The translations under genes were made by a program, and so were the position numbers. From the NCBI GenBank assembly GCA_013298595.1, contig JAAFIG010000007.1:94086-158085 (forward strand): a stretch of DNA of 64,000 bases, written 5' to 3'. Below the pieces are notes generated by a model. It did no database searches. It was not told where the DNA came from and saw only the letters and a list, made by a program, of their open reading frames with translations. Below are positions 16,751-25,809 of the stretch, piece by piece. Position 1 is the stretch's first letter; the number at the start of each line of letters is the position of its first letter. Origin of the DNA: Deinococcales bacterium (GTDB lineage Bacteria > Deinococcota > Deinococci > Deinococcales > JAAFIG01).

Positions 16751-17743
16751 TTAATGAGGTACAGCTTGCAACTGCTGCGCGGCGTAACGCTCGCCTGCCA
16801 TTGCCCCGTGGGCAAATACAGTCTCGAGTTCAAGCAAATCGGCAGATGTGATACTGATTTCAAGTGCGGCTATATTCTCGAGTAAACGGCTGGTTTTGCT
16901 CGTGCCAATAATTGGAATAATATCTTGTCCTCGAGATAACACCCAAGCAATTGCCATCTGAGCAGCTGTTTTATTGTACTTGGCTGCGATGTTTTTTAAC
17001 TGCTCGACCCGCTCGAGGTTTTTGGTTAAATTTTCGCCTGTAAATCGTGGTGAGTGCGCCCTAAAATCAGTTGACTCGAGTGTCGGCATCGCACCTGTTA
17101 ATAATCCTCTCGAGGTTGTGCCATATGCCACAATACCAATACCGAGTTCTCGAGCAGTGGGTAGGATTTCGGCTTCGATGATTCGACTGGCTAGGGAATA
17201 TTCGATTTGTAAAGCCGTTACGGGATGGATTGCATGGGCACGGCGTAATTGGTCAGCACCCACTTCAGACATTCCCAAATGCCGCACATACCCTGCCTGG
17301 ATCAGTTCGGACACTGCGCCAACTGTATCCTCGAGAGGCACATTTGGGTCTATCCGAGCAGGTTGGTACAAATCTATGACCTCGAGTCCGAGGCGTTGTA
17401 ACGAGTAAGCAGCGAAGTTCTTAATCGCGGCTGGGCGACCATCAAAACCAATAAAACCACCGTCTGGTGAGCGCAGTGCACCGAACTTTAGGCTGACAAA
17501 GGCATTCTCGAGTTGATTTTTTGGTGCGCTGGCAAAGGCTTTAGCCAGCAAGCTTTCGTTATGACCAACGCCATAAAAATCAGCGGTGTCAAAAAGTGTG
17601 ATACCTGCTTCGAGTGCTGCATGAATGGTTTTGATGCTTTCGTTGTCATCTCGAGTGGCTTTTGAGCCGTAAAAATCGCTCATGCCCATCAGTCCGAGTC
17701 CGATTGCCGAGAGGGTGGTGGTGCCAAGGGTTCTGGTTTGCAT
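16751..17743 (-). CDS. Aldo/keto reductase
   Basis: The 330-residue protein from ATG 17743 (MQTRTLGTTTLSAIGLGLMG) has catalytic Asp52 and Tyr57 (FDTADFYG) and Lys86 in SLKFG. The usual catalytic His region reads IDLYQPARIDPN, so the histidine of the tetrad is replaced. GTSKTSRLLENIAA near the C terminus binds NADPH. A subset of this family carries the same QPAR replacement. It is first of a two-gene operon with the TetR regulator. GGAGCAACCC precedes the ATG. Confidence 0.9.
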   Translation of the reverse strand: MQTRTLGTTTLSAIGLGLMGMSDFYGSKATRDDNESIKTIHAALEAGITLFDTADFYGVGHNESLLAKAFASAPKNQLENAFVSLKFGALRSPDGGFIGFDGRPAAIKNFAAYSLQRLGLEVIDLYQPARIDPNVPLEDTVGAVSELIQAGYVRHLGMSEVGADQLRRAHAIHPVTALQIEYSLASRIIEAEILPTARELGIGIVAYGTTSRGLLTGAMPTLESTDFRAHSPRFTGENLTKNLERVEQLKNIAAKYNKTAAQMAIAWVLSRGQDIIPIIGTSKTSRLLENIAALEISITSADLLELETVFAHGAMAGERYAAQQLQAVPH

Positions 17744-17759
17744 GGGTTGCTCCTTATTT

Positions 17760-17790
17760 GTCACAAGTAACAATATATATTATTTGTGAC
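17760..17790. promoter_or_regulatory. Palindromic operator upstream of the aldo/keto reductase-TetR operon
   Basis: GTCACAAGTAA (17760-17770) and TTATTTGTGAC (17780-17790) are inverted copies with one mismatch and nine bases between. The site lies 17 bases upstream of the reductase ATG and includes GTCACAA half sites of the type TetR proteins bind. Confidence 0.7.
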
Positions 17791-17884
17791 TTTAATGGTG
17801 AGGCTATCATGAAAGCGTCCCACATAACCGATTCGAGAATGATCAATTCGATAAAATAGGCTCCTCGAGCCGACCAAAAAGTAG

Positions 17885-17915
17885 AAATTTTGACCCCTAT
17901 TTGAGGTTAAAATTT
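17885..17915. promoter_or_regulatory. Imperfect inverted repeat upstream of the ribulokinase gene
   Basis: AAATTTTGACC (17885-17895) and GGTTAAAATTT (17905-17915) pair with one mismatch across nine bases. It is about 120 bases ahead of the kinase start and may be an operator. No regulator is linked to it. Confidence 0.4.
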
Positions 17916-18033
17916 GGCAATACGCTATCGAAAGCATCATCTACAATTTTCAAAGCGTTTTTCTAACCCCAATTAGGCTTTGGACAACAACTGACCATAT
18001 TTGTGCTTGAATAATTCCCAAAAGGAGCCAATT

Positions 18034-19692
18034 TTGAATCCAGATTTATATACCATCGGTGTTGATTTCGGAACTGCCAGCGGACGCGCTGTCATTGTCC
18101 GAGTTCACGACGGACTCGAGTTAGCCAGTGCTACTCACGAATACACAGATGGTGTGATAGATAAACACTTGCCCAATTCGACTGTACCACTGCCTTTTGA
18201 ATGGGCGTTGCAAAACCCAGATGATTACCTCGAAGTTTTCAAAAATGCTGTGCCGAAAGTCCTCGAGTTGAGTGGGATAGACCCTAAGAAGATTATTGGT
18301 ATTGGTATTGATTTTACGGCATGTACGATTCTTCCAACCTTATCTGATGGTACACCACTGTGTCGGCTGACTGAATTTCGCGCTGTGCCGCACGCTTGGG
18401 TCAAGCTCTGGAAGCACCATGCCGCCCAATCTCAAGCTGACCGTATCAACGCACTAGCACTCGAGCGCAACGAATTTTGGTTGCCGCGTTTTGGTGGCAA
18501 AATATCTTCCGAATGGTTTTTTGCTAAAGCCCTGCAACTGCTTGAGGAAGCTCCCGAGGTTTACGCAGCTTCAGAGCGAATTCTCGAGGCTGCCGATTGG
18601 GTGGTCTGGCAATTGTGTGGCATCGAGACCCGCAACGCTTGCACAGCGGGTTACAAAGCAATTTACCAAGATGGTCAGTATCCGAGTGCCGAATTTCTGG
18701 GCGCACTCAATCCTGCCTTTGCCGATATTGTCCAAACCCGCATGAATGCCCCAATCTCGAGCCTTGGCGATAAGGCAGGCGAATTAACCCAGCAAGCTGC
18801 CACTTGGATGGGTTTACCTGCTGGCATAGCCGTGGCTGTCGGCAATGTAGACGCTCACGTGACTGTACCTGCAGCTGGTGTGACCCAAACAGGGCGTATG
18901 GTTGCGATTATGGGCACAAGCACTTGTCATATTCTCAATGGGCAGCAGCAAAACGTTGTGCCAGGAATGTGCGGCGTGGTGGACGGCGGTGTGATCCCCG
19001 ATCTGTATGGATACGAAGCTGGGCAAAGCGGGGTTGGTGATATTTTCGGTTGGTTTGTCAAAAATGGTGTTCCAGCCGAATACACCCAACGTGCAACTCA
19101 GGAAAACAAAAGCGTTCATGCGATCCTCGAGGCAGAAGCTGCCACACAACACCCAGGCGAACATGGTTTATTAGCACTTGATTGGCACAATGGCAACCGC
19201 AGTGTGTTAGTGGACACCGAACTCAGTGGTTTGATGCTCGGGGCGACATTGCAAACCACAGCCACCGATATGTACCGCGCCCTGATTGAATCCACGGCTT
19301 TTGGCGCTCGAGTAATTATTGATAATTTTGATCAGTTTGGTGTGCCAGTCAATGAACTGGTAATTGCAGGTGGGTTGCAAAAAAACAAGATGCTGATGCA
19401 AATTTATGCCGATATTACAGGCAGACCTCTGAGCATCGTGGACAGTGACCAAGCCCCAGCCCTTGGCAGTGCAATTCATGCGGCAGTGGCGGCTGAGGCG
19501 TACTCGAGCATCACTGAGGCAGCTGAGAAAATGGGCAAAATCAGGCAGAATGTATACACGCCAATTGCTAGTCATCAAAGAATTTACGACCAAATATTTA
19601 CCGAATACCAAAGCCTGCACGATTACTTTGGACGTGGTACGAATAACGTTATGAAAACCCTGAAACGCATTCGCAATGTAGAAAAAACATGA
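18034..19692 (+). CDS. araB: FGGY-family ribulokinase
   Basis: The 552-residue protein is read from TTG 18034, since AAAGGAG at 18021-18027 is optimally spaced; a frame from 18001 is open but has no ribosome-binding site. VDFGTASGRAVIV is the phosphate-1 motif, GIGIDFTACTILP and VGNVDAHVTVPAAGV follow, and the C-terminal ADP-binding region is IAGGLQKNKMLMQIYADITG. Length and motifs match AraB, which phosphorylates ribulose. No other arabinose genes are in the window, so the pathway is incomplete here. Confidence 0.88.
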   Translation: MNPDLYTIGVDFGTASGRAVIVRVHDGLELASATHEYTDGVIDKHLPNSTVPLPFEWALQNPDDYLEVFKNAVPKVLELSGIDPKKIIGIGIDFTACTILPTLSDGTPLCRLTEFRAVPHAWVKLWKHHAAQSQADRINALALERNEFWLPRFGGKISSEWFFAKALQLLEEAPEVYAASERILEAADWVVWQLCGIETRNACTAGYKAIYQDGQYPSAEFLGALNPAFADIVQTRMNAPISSLGDKAGELTQQAATWMGLPAGIAVAVGNVDAHVTVPAAGVTQTGRMVAIMGTSTCHILNGQQQNVVPGMCGVVDGGVIPDLYGYEAGQSGVGDIFGWFVKNGVPAEYTQRATQENKSVHAILEAEAATQHPGEHGLLALDWHNGNRSVLVDTELSGLMLGATLQTTATDMYRALIESTAFGARVIIDNFDQFGVPVNELVIAGGLQKNKMLMQIYADITGRPLSIVDSDQAPALGSAIHAAVAAEAYSSITEAAEKMGKIRQNVYTPIASHQRIYDQIFTEYQSLHDYFGRGTNNVMKTLKRIRNVEKT

Positions 19693-19701
19693 TTGGCTGC
19701 A

Positions 19702-21285
19702 TCAGCTCACCACACGGTTGCGCCCTTCGCGCTTAGCGGTGTACAAGTGCTGGTCGGCTTGCTCGAGTAGTGTTTCCACTCCTACATCTTTTTCTGCCAA
19801 CACCACACCAAGGCTGATCGTGACCCGCAAATCCGAGTGAATTTCCGCCCAATTGTAGTTCTGCACTTCAAGTCGCACCCGCTCGGCATTATCAAAAGCT
19901 GTATTGAGGTATTTTATTTGGTGCAAAATCACCACAAATTCCTCGCCACCAAAACGGGTCACAAGGTCGGTTTGGCGCATACTTTGACGCAACAGTATCG
20001 CTACACGCTGCAAAACCAAATCGCCTGTGGCATGCGAAAAAGTGTCATTGACTTTTTTGAAGTGGTCTATATCAATCACCAACAGCGCAAACTCAGCATT
20101 GGGATGCTGCACAAACCACGCCTCAAAAGCGCGGCGGTTGCCAAGACCCGTTAAAGCATCCTCGAATGCCATGCGCCCAAGTGTGGCTTGACGTTCGTGC
20201 AGGTCGCGGTTTTCTGAAGCAACTTGCTCGATTTCTTGGCGCAACGCCAGTTGTTGTAACTTTTTTTGTGTCTCGAGTTGTTGCATATCAAGTGCCAATT
20301 GATGAAAGCGCTTAAAGGCAAGCAGTGCGTTTTTGTAATCCCCATGTTGCTCAAACACCCGCGTTTGCAACTCGAGCAGTTTGCGCTCATGGTCGAGTAA
20401 ATCGTGCTGCCCAACGATTTTGGCGGCTTGGGCAAGGAGCGCCAAAGCTTCTGGCAAATCGTCCTGCTCGAGCCGAATTTCGCCAAGGTTGGTCAAGGCA
20501 TCCACTATGCCCCGTGGCAGGTTCAGTTCGCGGTAGGCAGCAAGAGCAGCTTGGGTGGCTTGAGCAGCTGGCTCGAGTTGGTGCTGCACGCGCAACAAAT
20601 CACCCCGTGAATTGCAAAGTGCTGCTTTAACAAAAACACTGTCCAAAGTTTGGTTGATGCGCTCTGCCTCGAGCAAGAAATTACCCGCTTGTGTAACCAG
20701 AAAAGCTGTATCAGTACCTTTGTTTTGGGCAATGGCAATTTGCCGTGTGCGGATGATCGCTAGGTTATTCCACAGATGACATTCGGTGGCTTGGTTACCA
20801 ATCTCGCTGTAATACGCAAGCGCATGAACATAAGCATCCTCGGCTTGTTCAAAATCGCCAAGTTGGGTGCAAGAAATACCAATTGCGCCATAGCAAAAAG
20901 CTTCTTGCCCAAGGTCTTGGTGTTCGGGTCTGGACAGCAGCGCCAATGCCTCGTGGTAAACATCAAGTGCACGGTTGTGGTCGCCCATATCGCCCAGCAC
21001 CATGCCCTGAATCACCAAAGCTCGAGCCAAGGCTTGGTGATTGGTTTTTTTCAGGTGACGAATTGCCAAACCTGCTGCCTGAAATGCCTGCATAGTGTTT
21101 GGCACATAGCGGTGCAAGTCGGCTAACTCGAGGTTAGCTTGGGCAATTAGGTCTTCGTTACCAAAGTTATTTGCCCATGCAAGGGCTGCTTCGGCAGCTA
21201 AAATCGCTTCGGACAAACGGTCTTCGCGCCGCATCTGAGCAGCGTTTTGCAGGTGCGTGGTAAAAGTCGAAGTATCAGTGTTCAT
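19702..21285 (-). CDS. TPR-GGDEF diguanylate cyclase
   Basis: The 527-residue protein has about eight TPR-like helical pairs (residues 10-320), a coiled-coil (about 325-365) and a C-terminal GGDEF domain. The active site is GGEEF at 446-450, and RQTD five residues before it is a canonical inhibitory I-site. It should make cyclic di-GMP with product inhibition, its input coming through TPR contacts in the cytoplasm. There is no signal peptide. It converges with ribulokinase and lies nine bases upstream of the sensor kinase stop on the same strand. Confidence 0.93.
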   Translation of the reverse strand: MNTDTSTFTTHLQNAAQMRREDRLSEAILAAEAALAWANNFGNEDLIAQANLELADLHRYVPNTMQAFQAAGLAIRHLKKTNHQALARALVIQGMVLGDMGDHNRALDVYHEALALLSRPEHQDLGQEAFCYGAIGISCTQLGDFEQAEDAYVHALAYYSEIGNQATECHLWNNLAIIRTRQIAIAQNKGTDTAFLVTQAGNFLLEAERINQTLDSVFVKAALCNSRGDLLRVQHQLEPAAQATQAALAAYRELNLPRGIVDALTNLGEIRLEQDDLPEALALLAQAAKIVGQHDLLDHERKLLELQTRVFEQHGDYKNALLAFKRFHQLALDMQQLETQKKLQQLALRQEIEQVASENRDLHERQATLGRMAFEDALTGLGNRRAFEAWFVQHPNAEFALLVIDIDHFKKVNDTFSHATGDLVLQRVAILLRQSMRQTDLVTRFGGEEFVVILHQIKYLNTAFDNAERVRLEVQNYNWAEIHSDLRVTISLGVVLAEKDVGVETLLEQADQHLYTAKREGRNRVVS

Positions 21286-21294
21286 GGCTGGACA

Positions 21295-22659
21295 TTACAC
21301 CGCCCGAAGCACAATCTGAAAGGTCGTACCTTGGTTCAAGGCACTCTGCGCTGAAACTGCCCCACCGTGTAGCTCAACTAATGCCTTAACAATGGCTAAG
21401 CCCAATCCAGAACCACCTTTTTCGTGGTTACGGTGTTCGTCAGCACGGTAAAAACGGTCAAAAATATAAGGCAGTTTTTCAGCAGCAATCCCCTGCCCTG
21501 TATCCATCACTTGCAGCACAGGCTGCCCTTGCTCGAGTTTGGCAATCAGACGCAGTTCTCCGCCGTGTGATGTGTGGCGAATAGCATTGCTGACCAAATT
21601 ACCTAAAACGCGACGTAGACGTTCAGGGTCTACCAGCAACATTGGGTTGCTCTCGAGATGTACCACCAAATTCAAACCCGCTTGCTTAGCGCGTTCGATA
21701 AAGGCTTGCTGTACCCCCTCGAGCAGTTGCTTGGCATAGATTTTTTCTTGAACAAGGGTGAGTTGTTTGCTTTCGGCAAGTGAGAGCAGGCGCAGGTCTT
21801 CGATTAAATTTTGTAGCAGCCCAAGTTCGGTATAAACTGTCTCGAAACGCTCCTTGGTGACAGGCAATCTGCCATCTTTCATGGCTTGGACATAGCCCGA
21901 AACCACGGTTAAAGGCGTACCGAGGTCGTGGGCGATATCGGCGGTCAATTGGCGGCGCTGACGATCAGCCGTCTCGAGGTCGGCGCTCATTTGATTAAAG
22001 GCTTGGGTCAGTTGCCCAATTTCATCGCTCGAGGTGATGGGCAATGTGAGGGCAGGTTTCCCCAAACCAACTTGGCTGCTGGCGTGGGTCAGGCGCAACA
22101 ATGGCTTAGTCAAACGCCCACTGAGCCAGACTGCTAACATAACCGCCAGCAATAACCCTAGCGCGACAGCACCCCAAAGCGTTCTCGAGATGGTCAGCAC
22201 AAAGGCTTGCTCGGATGGCGATAGTTCTCGAGCCTCGGCTCGAACGGCTGTCCCGACCTGCTGGTTATCCACCACAACAGGCATTTGAATAAAGCCTGTT
22301 GTGTCAACCAGATCACCCACTTTGTAGTCCATAAATTTGGTCACTGCACGGTTTTGCAGATCCAAAACACCATTGCGTTTTAGCGGTGGTCTGGAATCAC
22401 TTTGGGCTGGCTTTGATTGCCTAGGTTCGTTGGGTAATGGCGGCGGTGGCGAAGGCAGCTTTGCTTCGACCCCTTGCAGTGTTCCTGTTTGCTGGTAGTG
22501 TTGGATGCAAATTTTAACAAATCCACCTAAACTAGCTTCGTCAAGGTAGCCACGAAAGGCGGCAAAAGTCAGGCTTTGGGTTAAAAATGCTGCCGAAAAA
22601 ATAGCCAATAAACTGGAAGCCGCGAAGCCCAAAATCAGCTTGACTCTGAGTGATTTCAT
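21295..22659 (-). CDS. Sensor histidine kinase
   Basis: The 454-residue protein from ATG 22659 has TM1 at residues 6-28 and an extracytoplasmic domain with a proline-rich stretch (LPSPPPPLPNEPR). TM2 is near 160-182. HAMP follows, then an H-box with His244 in IAHDLGTPLTVVSGY, and an HATPase domain with NAIRHT, DTGQGI and GSGLGLAIV. Its ATG overlaps the response regulator stop (ATGA), so the two are one operon and a cognate pair. Confidence 0.94.
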   Translation of the reverse strand: MKSLRVKLILGFAASSLLAIFSAAFLTQSLTFAAFRGYLDEASLGGFVKICIQHYQQTGTLQGVEAKLPSPPPPLPNEPRQSKPAQSDSRPPLKRNGVLDLQNRAVTKFMDYKVGDLVDTTGFIQMPVVVDNQQVGTAVRAEARELSPSEQAFVLTISRTLWGAVALGLLLAVMLAVWLSGRLTKPLLRLTHASSQVGLGKPALTLPITSSDEIGQLTQAFNQMSADLETADRQRRQLTADIAHDLGTPLTVVSGYVQAMKDGRLPVTKERFETVYTELGLLQNLIEDLRLLSLAESKQLTLVQEKIYAKQLLEGVQQAFIERAKQAGLNLVVHLESNPMLLVDPERLRRVLGNLVSNAIRHTSHGGELRLIAKLEQGQPVLQVMDTGQGIAAEKLPYIFDRFYRADEHRNHEKGGSGLGLAIVKALVELHGGAVSAQSALNQGTTFQIVLRAV

Positions 22660-23336
22660 GGTTCGACCAACCTGTAACCCATACCAAAAACAGTCTCGAG
22701 ACAACGCGGCTGAGCAGGATTATCTTCGATTTTCATGCGGATTTTGCGAATGTGAACATCCACCGTGCGTTCCAGACTTTCGCTTAAACCGCCCTCGATG
22801 CACTCGAGCAAATCCAGACGGCTAAAAACTTTGTTGGGGTAAGTCATCAAACGCTCGAGAATCGCAAATTCGGATGGGGTGAATTTTAAGACCTCACCGT
22901 TTTTATGCACCAAGCGCGACTCAGCATCGAGTTCCAAATCAGCAAAGCGCAGCACCGTTTTGGGGGCAGGAGCAAGCTCGCTGCGCCGCAAAATTGCGCG
23001 GATACGTGCCAGCAATTCGTTTAAATCAAAAGGTTTGACCACATAATCGTCTGCCCCCGCCTCGAGTCCGATAACGGCATTTTCTTTACCACCTCGGCTG
23101 GTCAAAATCATCACTGGTGTGTGCGATTCTTGACGGTAAGCGTGCATGAATTCATAACCATCCATCTCGGGCATCATCAAATCCAATAAAATCAAATCCG
23201 GCTTGCTGTGGCGTGCAGTGTAAAGGGCATTACGCCCATTATCCGCAACGATGGTACGAAAGCCTTCAGCAGCCAAGAAGTCTTGGAGCATTCTGGTTAA
23301 GCTGATTTTATCATCCACAATCAGGATTGTTTTCAT
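22656..23336 (-). CDS. OmpR/PhoB-type response regulator
   Basis: The 226-residue protein from ATG 23336 (MKTILIVDDKISLTRML) has the receiver domain with phospho-acceptor Asp52 (LILLDLMMPEMDGYEF) and Lys in the KPFDLNELLARI segment. The C-terminal winged helix (LKFTPSEFAILERLMTYPNK, DVHIRKIRMKIEDNP) binds DNA. A longer frame to 23402 is open, but its first 22 residues are unlike the family. The leishmanolysin-like gene ends 63 bases upstream on the same strand. Confidence 0.95.
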   Translation of the reverse strand: MKTILIVDDKISLTRMLQDFLAAEGFRTIVADNGRNALYTARHSKPDLILLDLMMPEMDGYEFMHAYRQESHTPVMILTSRGGKENAVIGLEAGADDYVVKPFDLNELLARIRAILRRSELAPAPKTVLRFADLELDAESRLVHKNGEVLKFTPSEFAILERLMTYPNKVFSRLDLLECIEGGLSESLERTVDVHIRKIRMKIEDNPAQPRCLETVFGMGYRLVEP

Positions 23337-23398
23337 GCGTCCCTCGAGTTTGAGAGCTTGTGATGCAGGTTGCGATCTTTGCCACCACCAGAGCATAT

Positions 23399-25111
23399 TC
23401 ACCTCAACTGAGGTGGATTGGTCAGGAGAATTTCGCCAATTTTATTCTGATCATGTTCATTGGCTTGAGTATGCAGGGTTTGCGATGTGGTGGAAAATGT
23501 AGTTGGTGTATAAGCATCTGCATAAGCAAAATTAACGCCATAGCCAATATCTTTGAGGCTGGCGATTGTCAAGCGACTGAGTTTTGAGTTGGCATCGTAA
23601 ATACCAGACATGATTTCGGTTTCAAAATTGATTTCACGCCAATGTCCTTCACACGTCCCAACCCCATACAAGCGCTCGAGTGGCACATTACCTGTGCCAC
23701 CAAAAGTTGCCCATTCAACCACACCTTGCGTGCCTGTGTAGCGTGGGTCAGCATCGCAACTCGAGTCAGAGGTATTAGCAGTGGTCACACCTTTATTACC
23801 CCAGATTGTGCCAATACCCAACACATGCCCCATTTCATGCAAAATCGTGTCACGGGATTGGGTGTTGTTGCCAAAGTCGCTCGAGTCCAGTTTCATCACA
23901 CCAACCACAGGCAAACCAGCATTTGTGCCACTGCCACGAGTACCACACGGACCTGCCACAGCCAAAGTACCGCTGACACCATCAATCGCAGTGATATTGA
24001 CAAAAATAAGCACATCATCCACGCTTGAAACACCGCTAAATCCACTAGAAGTATTCCCGCCACATATGGATGTGGGGTCAATGGTTGCGTTAAAATTGCT
24101 GATGTCGGCGGTGATGATTTCTTGCCATTTGTTAGCGGCATACTCAAACATCGGTTTATAGATTGCAAGATCGGTACTCGAGATGGCACTGTTGTACTGC
24201 AAAGTAATGGTAAAAGGCGAAATTAAATAATTGGGCGTGGTGCTGGTTTGTAAGTTACTTAAACGAATTGCACCTGTAGTGGTCTCGGTGTCCGAACCAA
24301 TCAACATCACTTGAGTTGCGCCAAATAATGTGGCTCGAGCCGCAGCATTGGTGGTAGTTTCTTCGACACTACGAGTCACTCGAGTGGTACTTTCGGTTGA
24401 CAAAACAAAGGTAGCCGTAAACTTATAACTGGTGTTGACACTGGCGTTTGGTAATTTATAAGCAATTGTCACCCGTCCTGTCTGCCCTGCGGGGATGCTG
24501 CGCGACCAAGTGGGGTTAGCACTACTGCAATTGGCGGTACAATACCGTGCCACATACCCATACTCGAGAACCGTATCACTGTTGCTCATCACGCCGTTGC
24601 TGACAGCTGTGGTTTTGATACTCGAGAGTTCACTGGATTGGAACGCCTGAAAATCCTCTTGCCCAGAAGTGAGCGTACTCGAGTTGGTCATGCCGTGCGT
24701 AGGTTTGATGGCTTGGGCGCTGTCGGTGCTGCTGGTTGTGCCAACAAAATTGGTTAGGGTTCGCATTCCTGTCCCACCAAGGTTGGCACTGGAGCGATTA
24801 AAAGCATAAAGCGTTAAGTTTGAAATGGTATTGGCAGTGTTGTTGGTAACTGGATAAATCGCTTTGAGATAACGGGTGTTGGTGGTCGTGTCGGTGGTAT
24901 CGGTAAAGGTGGCAGTGCCAAAGGTGACGCTGCTTTCGGCAATCACGCCTTGGGTATTCAGTTGCCCGTAAGCAGTTTTGCTACCTGCATCAAAAGTGGC
25001 TTCAAATCCACCAAGCATAGGGGTCTGGTTGAGGTTGGAGTTCTGTCCACACCCCACTAGCACAGCCAAAGCGCAGGGTAGGGCGAGCAAAAATTTATTG
25101 ACGGTTTTCAT
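23399..25111 (-). CDS. Leishmanolysin-like zinc metallopeptidase, lipoprotein
   Basis: The 570-residue protein from ATG 25111 has a lipoprotein signal with lipobox LVGC (Cys21). A Thr/Ser-rich N-terminal region is followed by the peptidase domain: HEMGHVLGIG with His425, Glu426 and His429. A later EIMSGIYDANSKLSRLTIAS carries the Met-turn and matches bacterial leishmanolysin-related (M8) proteins. It should act on the outer face. It lies upstream of the two-component genes on the same strand. Confidence 0.9.
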   Translation of the reverse strand: MKTVNKFLLALPCALAVLVGCGQNSNLNQTPMLGGFEATFDAGSKTAYGQLNTQGVIAESSVTFGTATFTDTTDTTTNTRYLKAIYPVTNNTANTISNLTLYAFNRSSANLGGTGMRTLTNFVGTTSSTDSAQAIKPTHGMTNSSTLTSGQEDFQAFQSSELSSIKTTAVSNGVMSNSDTVLEYGYVARYCTANCSSANPTWSRSIPAGQTGRVTIAYKLPNASVNTSYKFTATFVLSTESTTRVTRSVEETTTNAAARATLFGATQVMLIGSDTETTTGAIRLSNLQTSTTPNYLISPFTITLQYNSAISSTDLAIYKPMFEYAANKWQEIITADISNFNATIDPTSICGGNTSSGFSGVSSVDDVLIFVNITAIDGVSGTLAVAGPCGTRGSGTNAGLPVVGVMKLDSSDFGNNTQSRDTILHEMGHVLGIGTIWGNKGVTTANTSDSSCDADPRYTGTQGVVEWATFGGTGNVPLERLYGVGTCEGHWREINFETEIMSGIYDANSKLSRLTIASLKDIGYGVNFAYADAYTPTTFSTTSQTLHTQANEHDQNKIGEILLTNPPQLR

Positions 25112-25335
25112 ATTTATAGCCTCATTCAATCTAGGAGGAAGTACAACGAAGAGTTATTTTATTGGGGCAAACATTGTTGGCTGTGTAAAAAATCCACATC
25201 AGGATACAAAAAAATCACAGCGAAAAACTACTTGCACTGTCGCGCACAGATACGCTTTGGCTGGTGGCAGTAGCAACACTGTTGCCCATATCTTTCTCAA
25301 AACCCCAACAATACCCCAAAGAGGCAGCAGGTGTT
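25112..25335. other. Intergenic stretch ahead of the leishmanolysin-like gene
   Basis: This is the left third of a 698-base gap between 25111 and 25810. It must hold the promoter of the metallopeptidase gene, but I see no clear hexamers. AGGAGGAAG at 25130-25138 is in the plus orientation and precedes no gene. The rest of the gap is described in the following entries. Confidence 0.5.
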
Positions 25336-25482
25336 TCACTGCGCCTCCTCGAGAAAATCGCTCAAGGGTTCAAATGTAGTGCCAATCGGCAAGCTTACAC
25401 CTGTAATAACAGAAAAGACTTGTTGCTGCTCGAGTTTTGGGGGTATATATGCCGTCTTTTTGGTTGGGAGGATCGTTTCCAC
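25336..25482 (-). CDS. Small peptide with lasso-leader-like pattern
   Basis: A 48-codon frame from GTG 25482 (or TTG 25488) ends at TGA 25338-25336. It reads TAYIPPKLEQQQVFSVITG, then VSLPIGTTFEPLSDFLEEAQ. The Y-x-P-P-x-L...F...T-G spacing is like that of lasso-peptide leaders, and the C-terminal segment could be a core. Both CTCGAG copies in it are read as Leu-Glu, as in real genes. No ribosome-binding site is obvious and no maturation genes are near. It may be a conserved small peptide of another class. Confidence 0.4.
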   Translation of the reverse strand: METILPTKKTAYIPPKLEQQQVFSVITGVSLPIGTTFEPLSDFLEEAQ

Positions 25483-25536
25483 ACCCAAAAGGTATGAAGA
25501 AGTTGTTAAGAAGTTGTTAATATAAGAATCATTACT

Positions 25537-25609
25537 ATCCCACCAATTGCCGTAACAAAATCGGGTCTTGAATTTCAGAATCTTTTGCCAACATCAGTAC
25601 CTTAGCAAT
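25537..25609. repeat. Left copy of a 73-bp direct repeat (displaced 3' end of the DUF4132 gene)
   Basis: 71 of 73 bases match 29222-29294 in the same orientation, including 63 identical bases (25547-25609). On the minus strand it encodes DPILLRQLVG and a stop, the C terminus of the DUF4132 protein. The two differences inside the codons are synonymous and the stop is TAG instead of TAA. Confidence 0.9.
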
Positions 25610-25745
25610 TTTAGTTATTTCAATTAAGGTGCAAACTGTTCCCAATGACCTTCGGAGACCACCTTGACAATTAAAATGGCTCAAGGCTAATTGCTGCATT
25701 TATGATTGGCATAAAAAAAGTTTGTCTTAGCGTGTTTTTGCGGGC

Positions 25746-25774
25746 TTGACATTTTAGAGTAAATGCTCTATTAT
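25746..25774 (+). promoter_or_regulatory. Consensus sigma-70-type promoter of the TetR cassette
   Basis: TTGACA at 25746-25751 and TATTAT at 25769-25774 are separated by 17 bases, an almost ideal housekeeping promoter. The -10 box overlaps the left arm of the operator at 25755-25794. Confidence 0.8.
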
Positions 25775-25794
25775 TTTTTAGAGCATTTACTCTA
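25755..25794. promoter_or_regulatory. Perfect 16-bp inverted-repeat operator for the TetR regulator
   Basis: TAGAGTAAATGCTCTA (25755-25770) and TAGAGCATTTACTCTA (25779-25794) are perfect inverted copies with eight bases between. Each arm also has internal symmetry, so two dimers may bind. It covers the promoter spacer, the -10 box and the start region, 15 bases before the regulator start. Confidence 0.85.
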
Positions 25795-25809
25795 TTCGGA
25801 GATTATCCT

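Noticed and set aside
25264-25525. Plus-strand frames in the 25.1-25.8 kb gap
   Set aside because: They are antisense to the more protein-like minus frame and have no ribosome-binding site or family resemblance.
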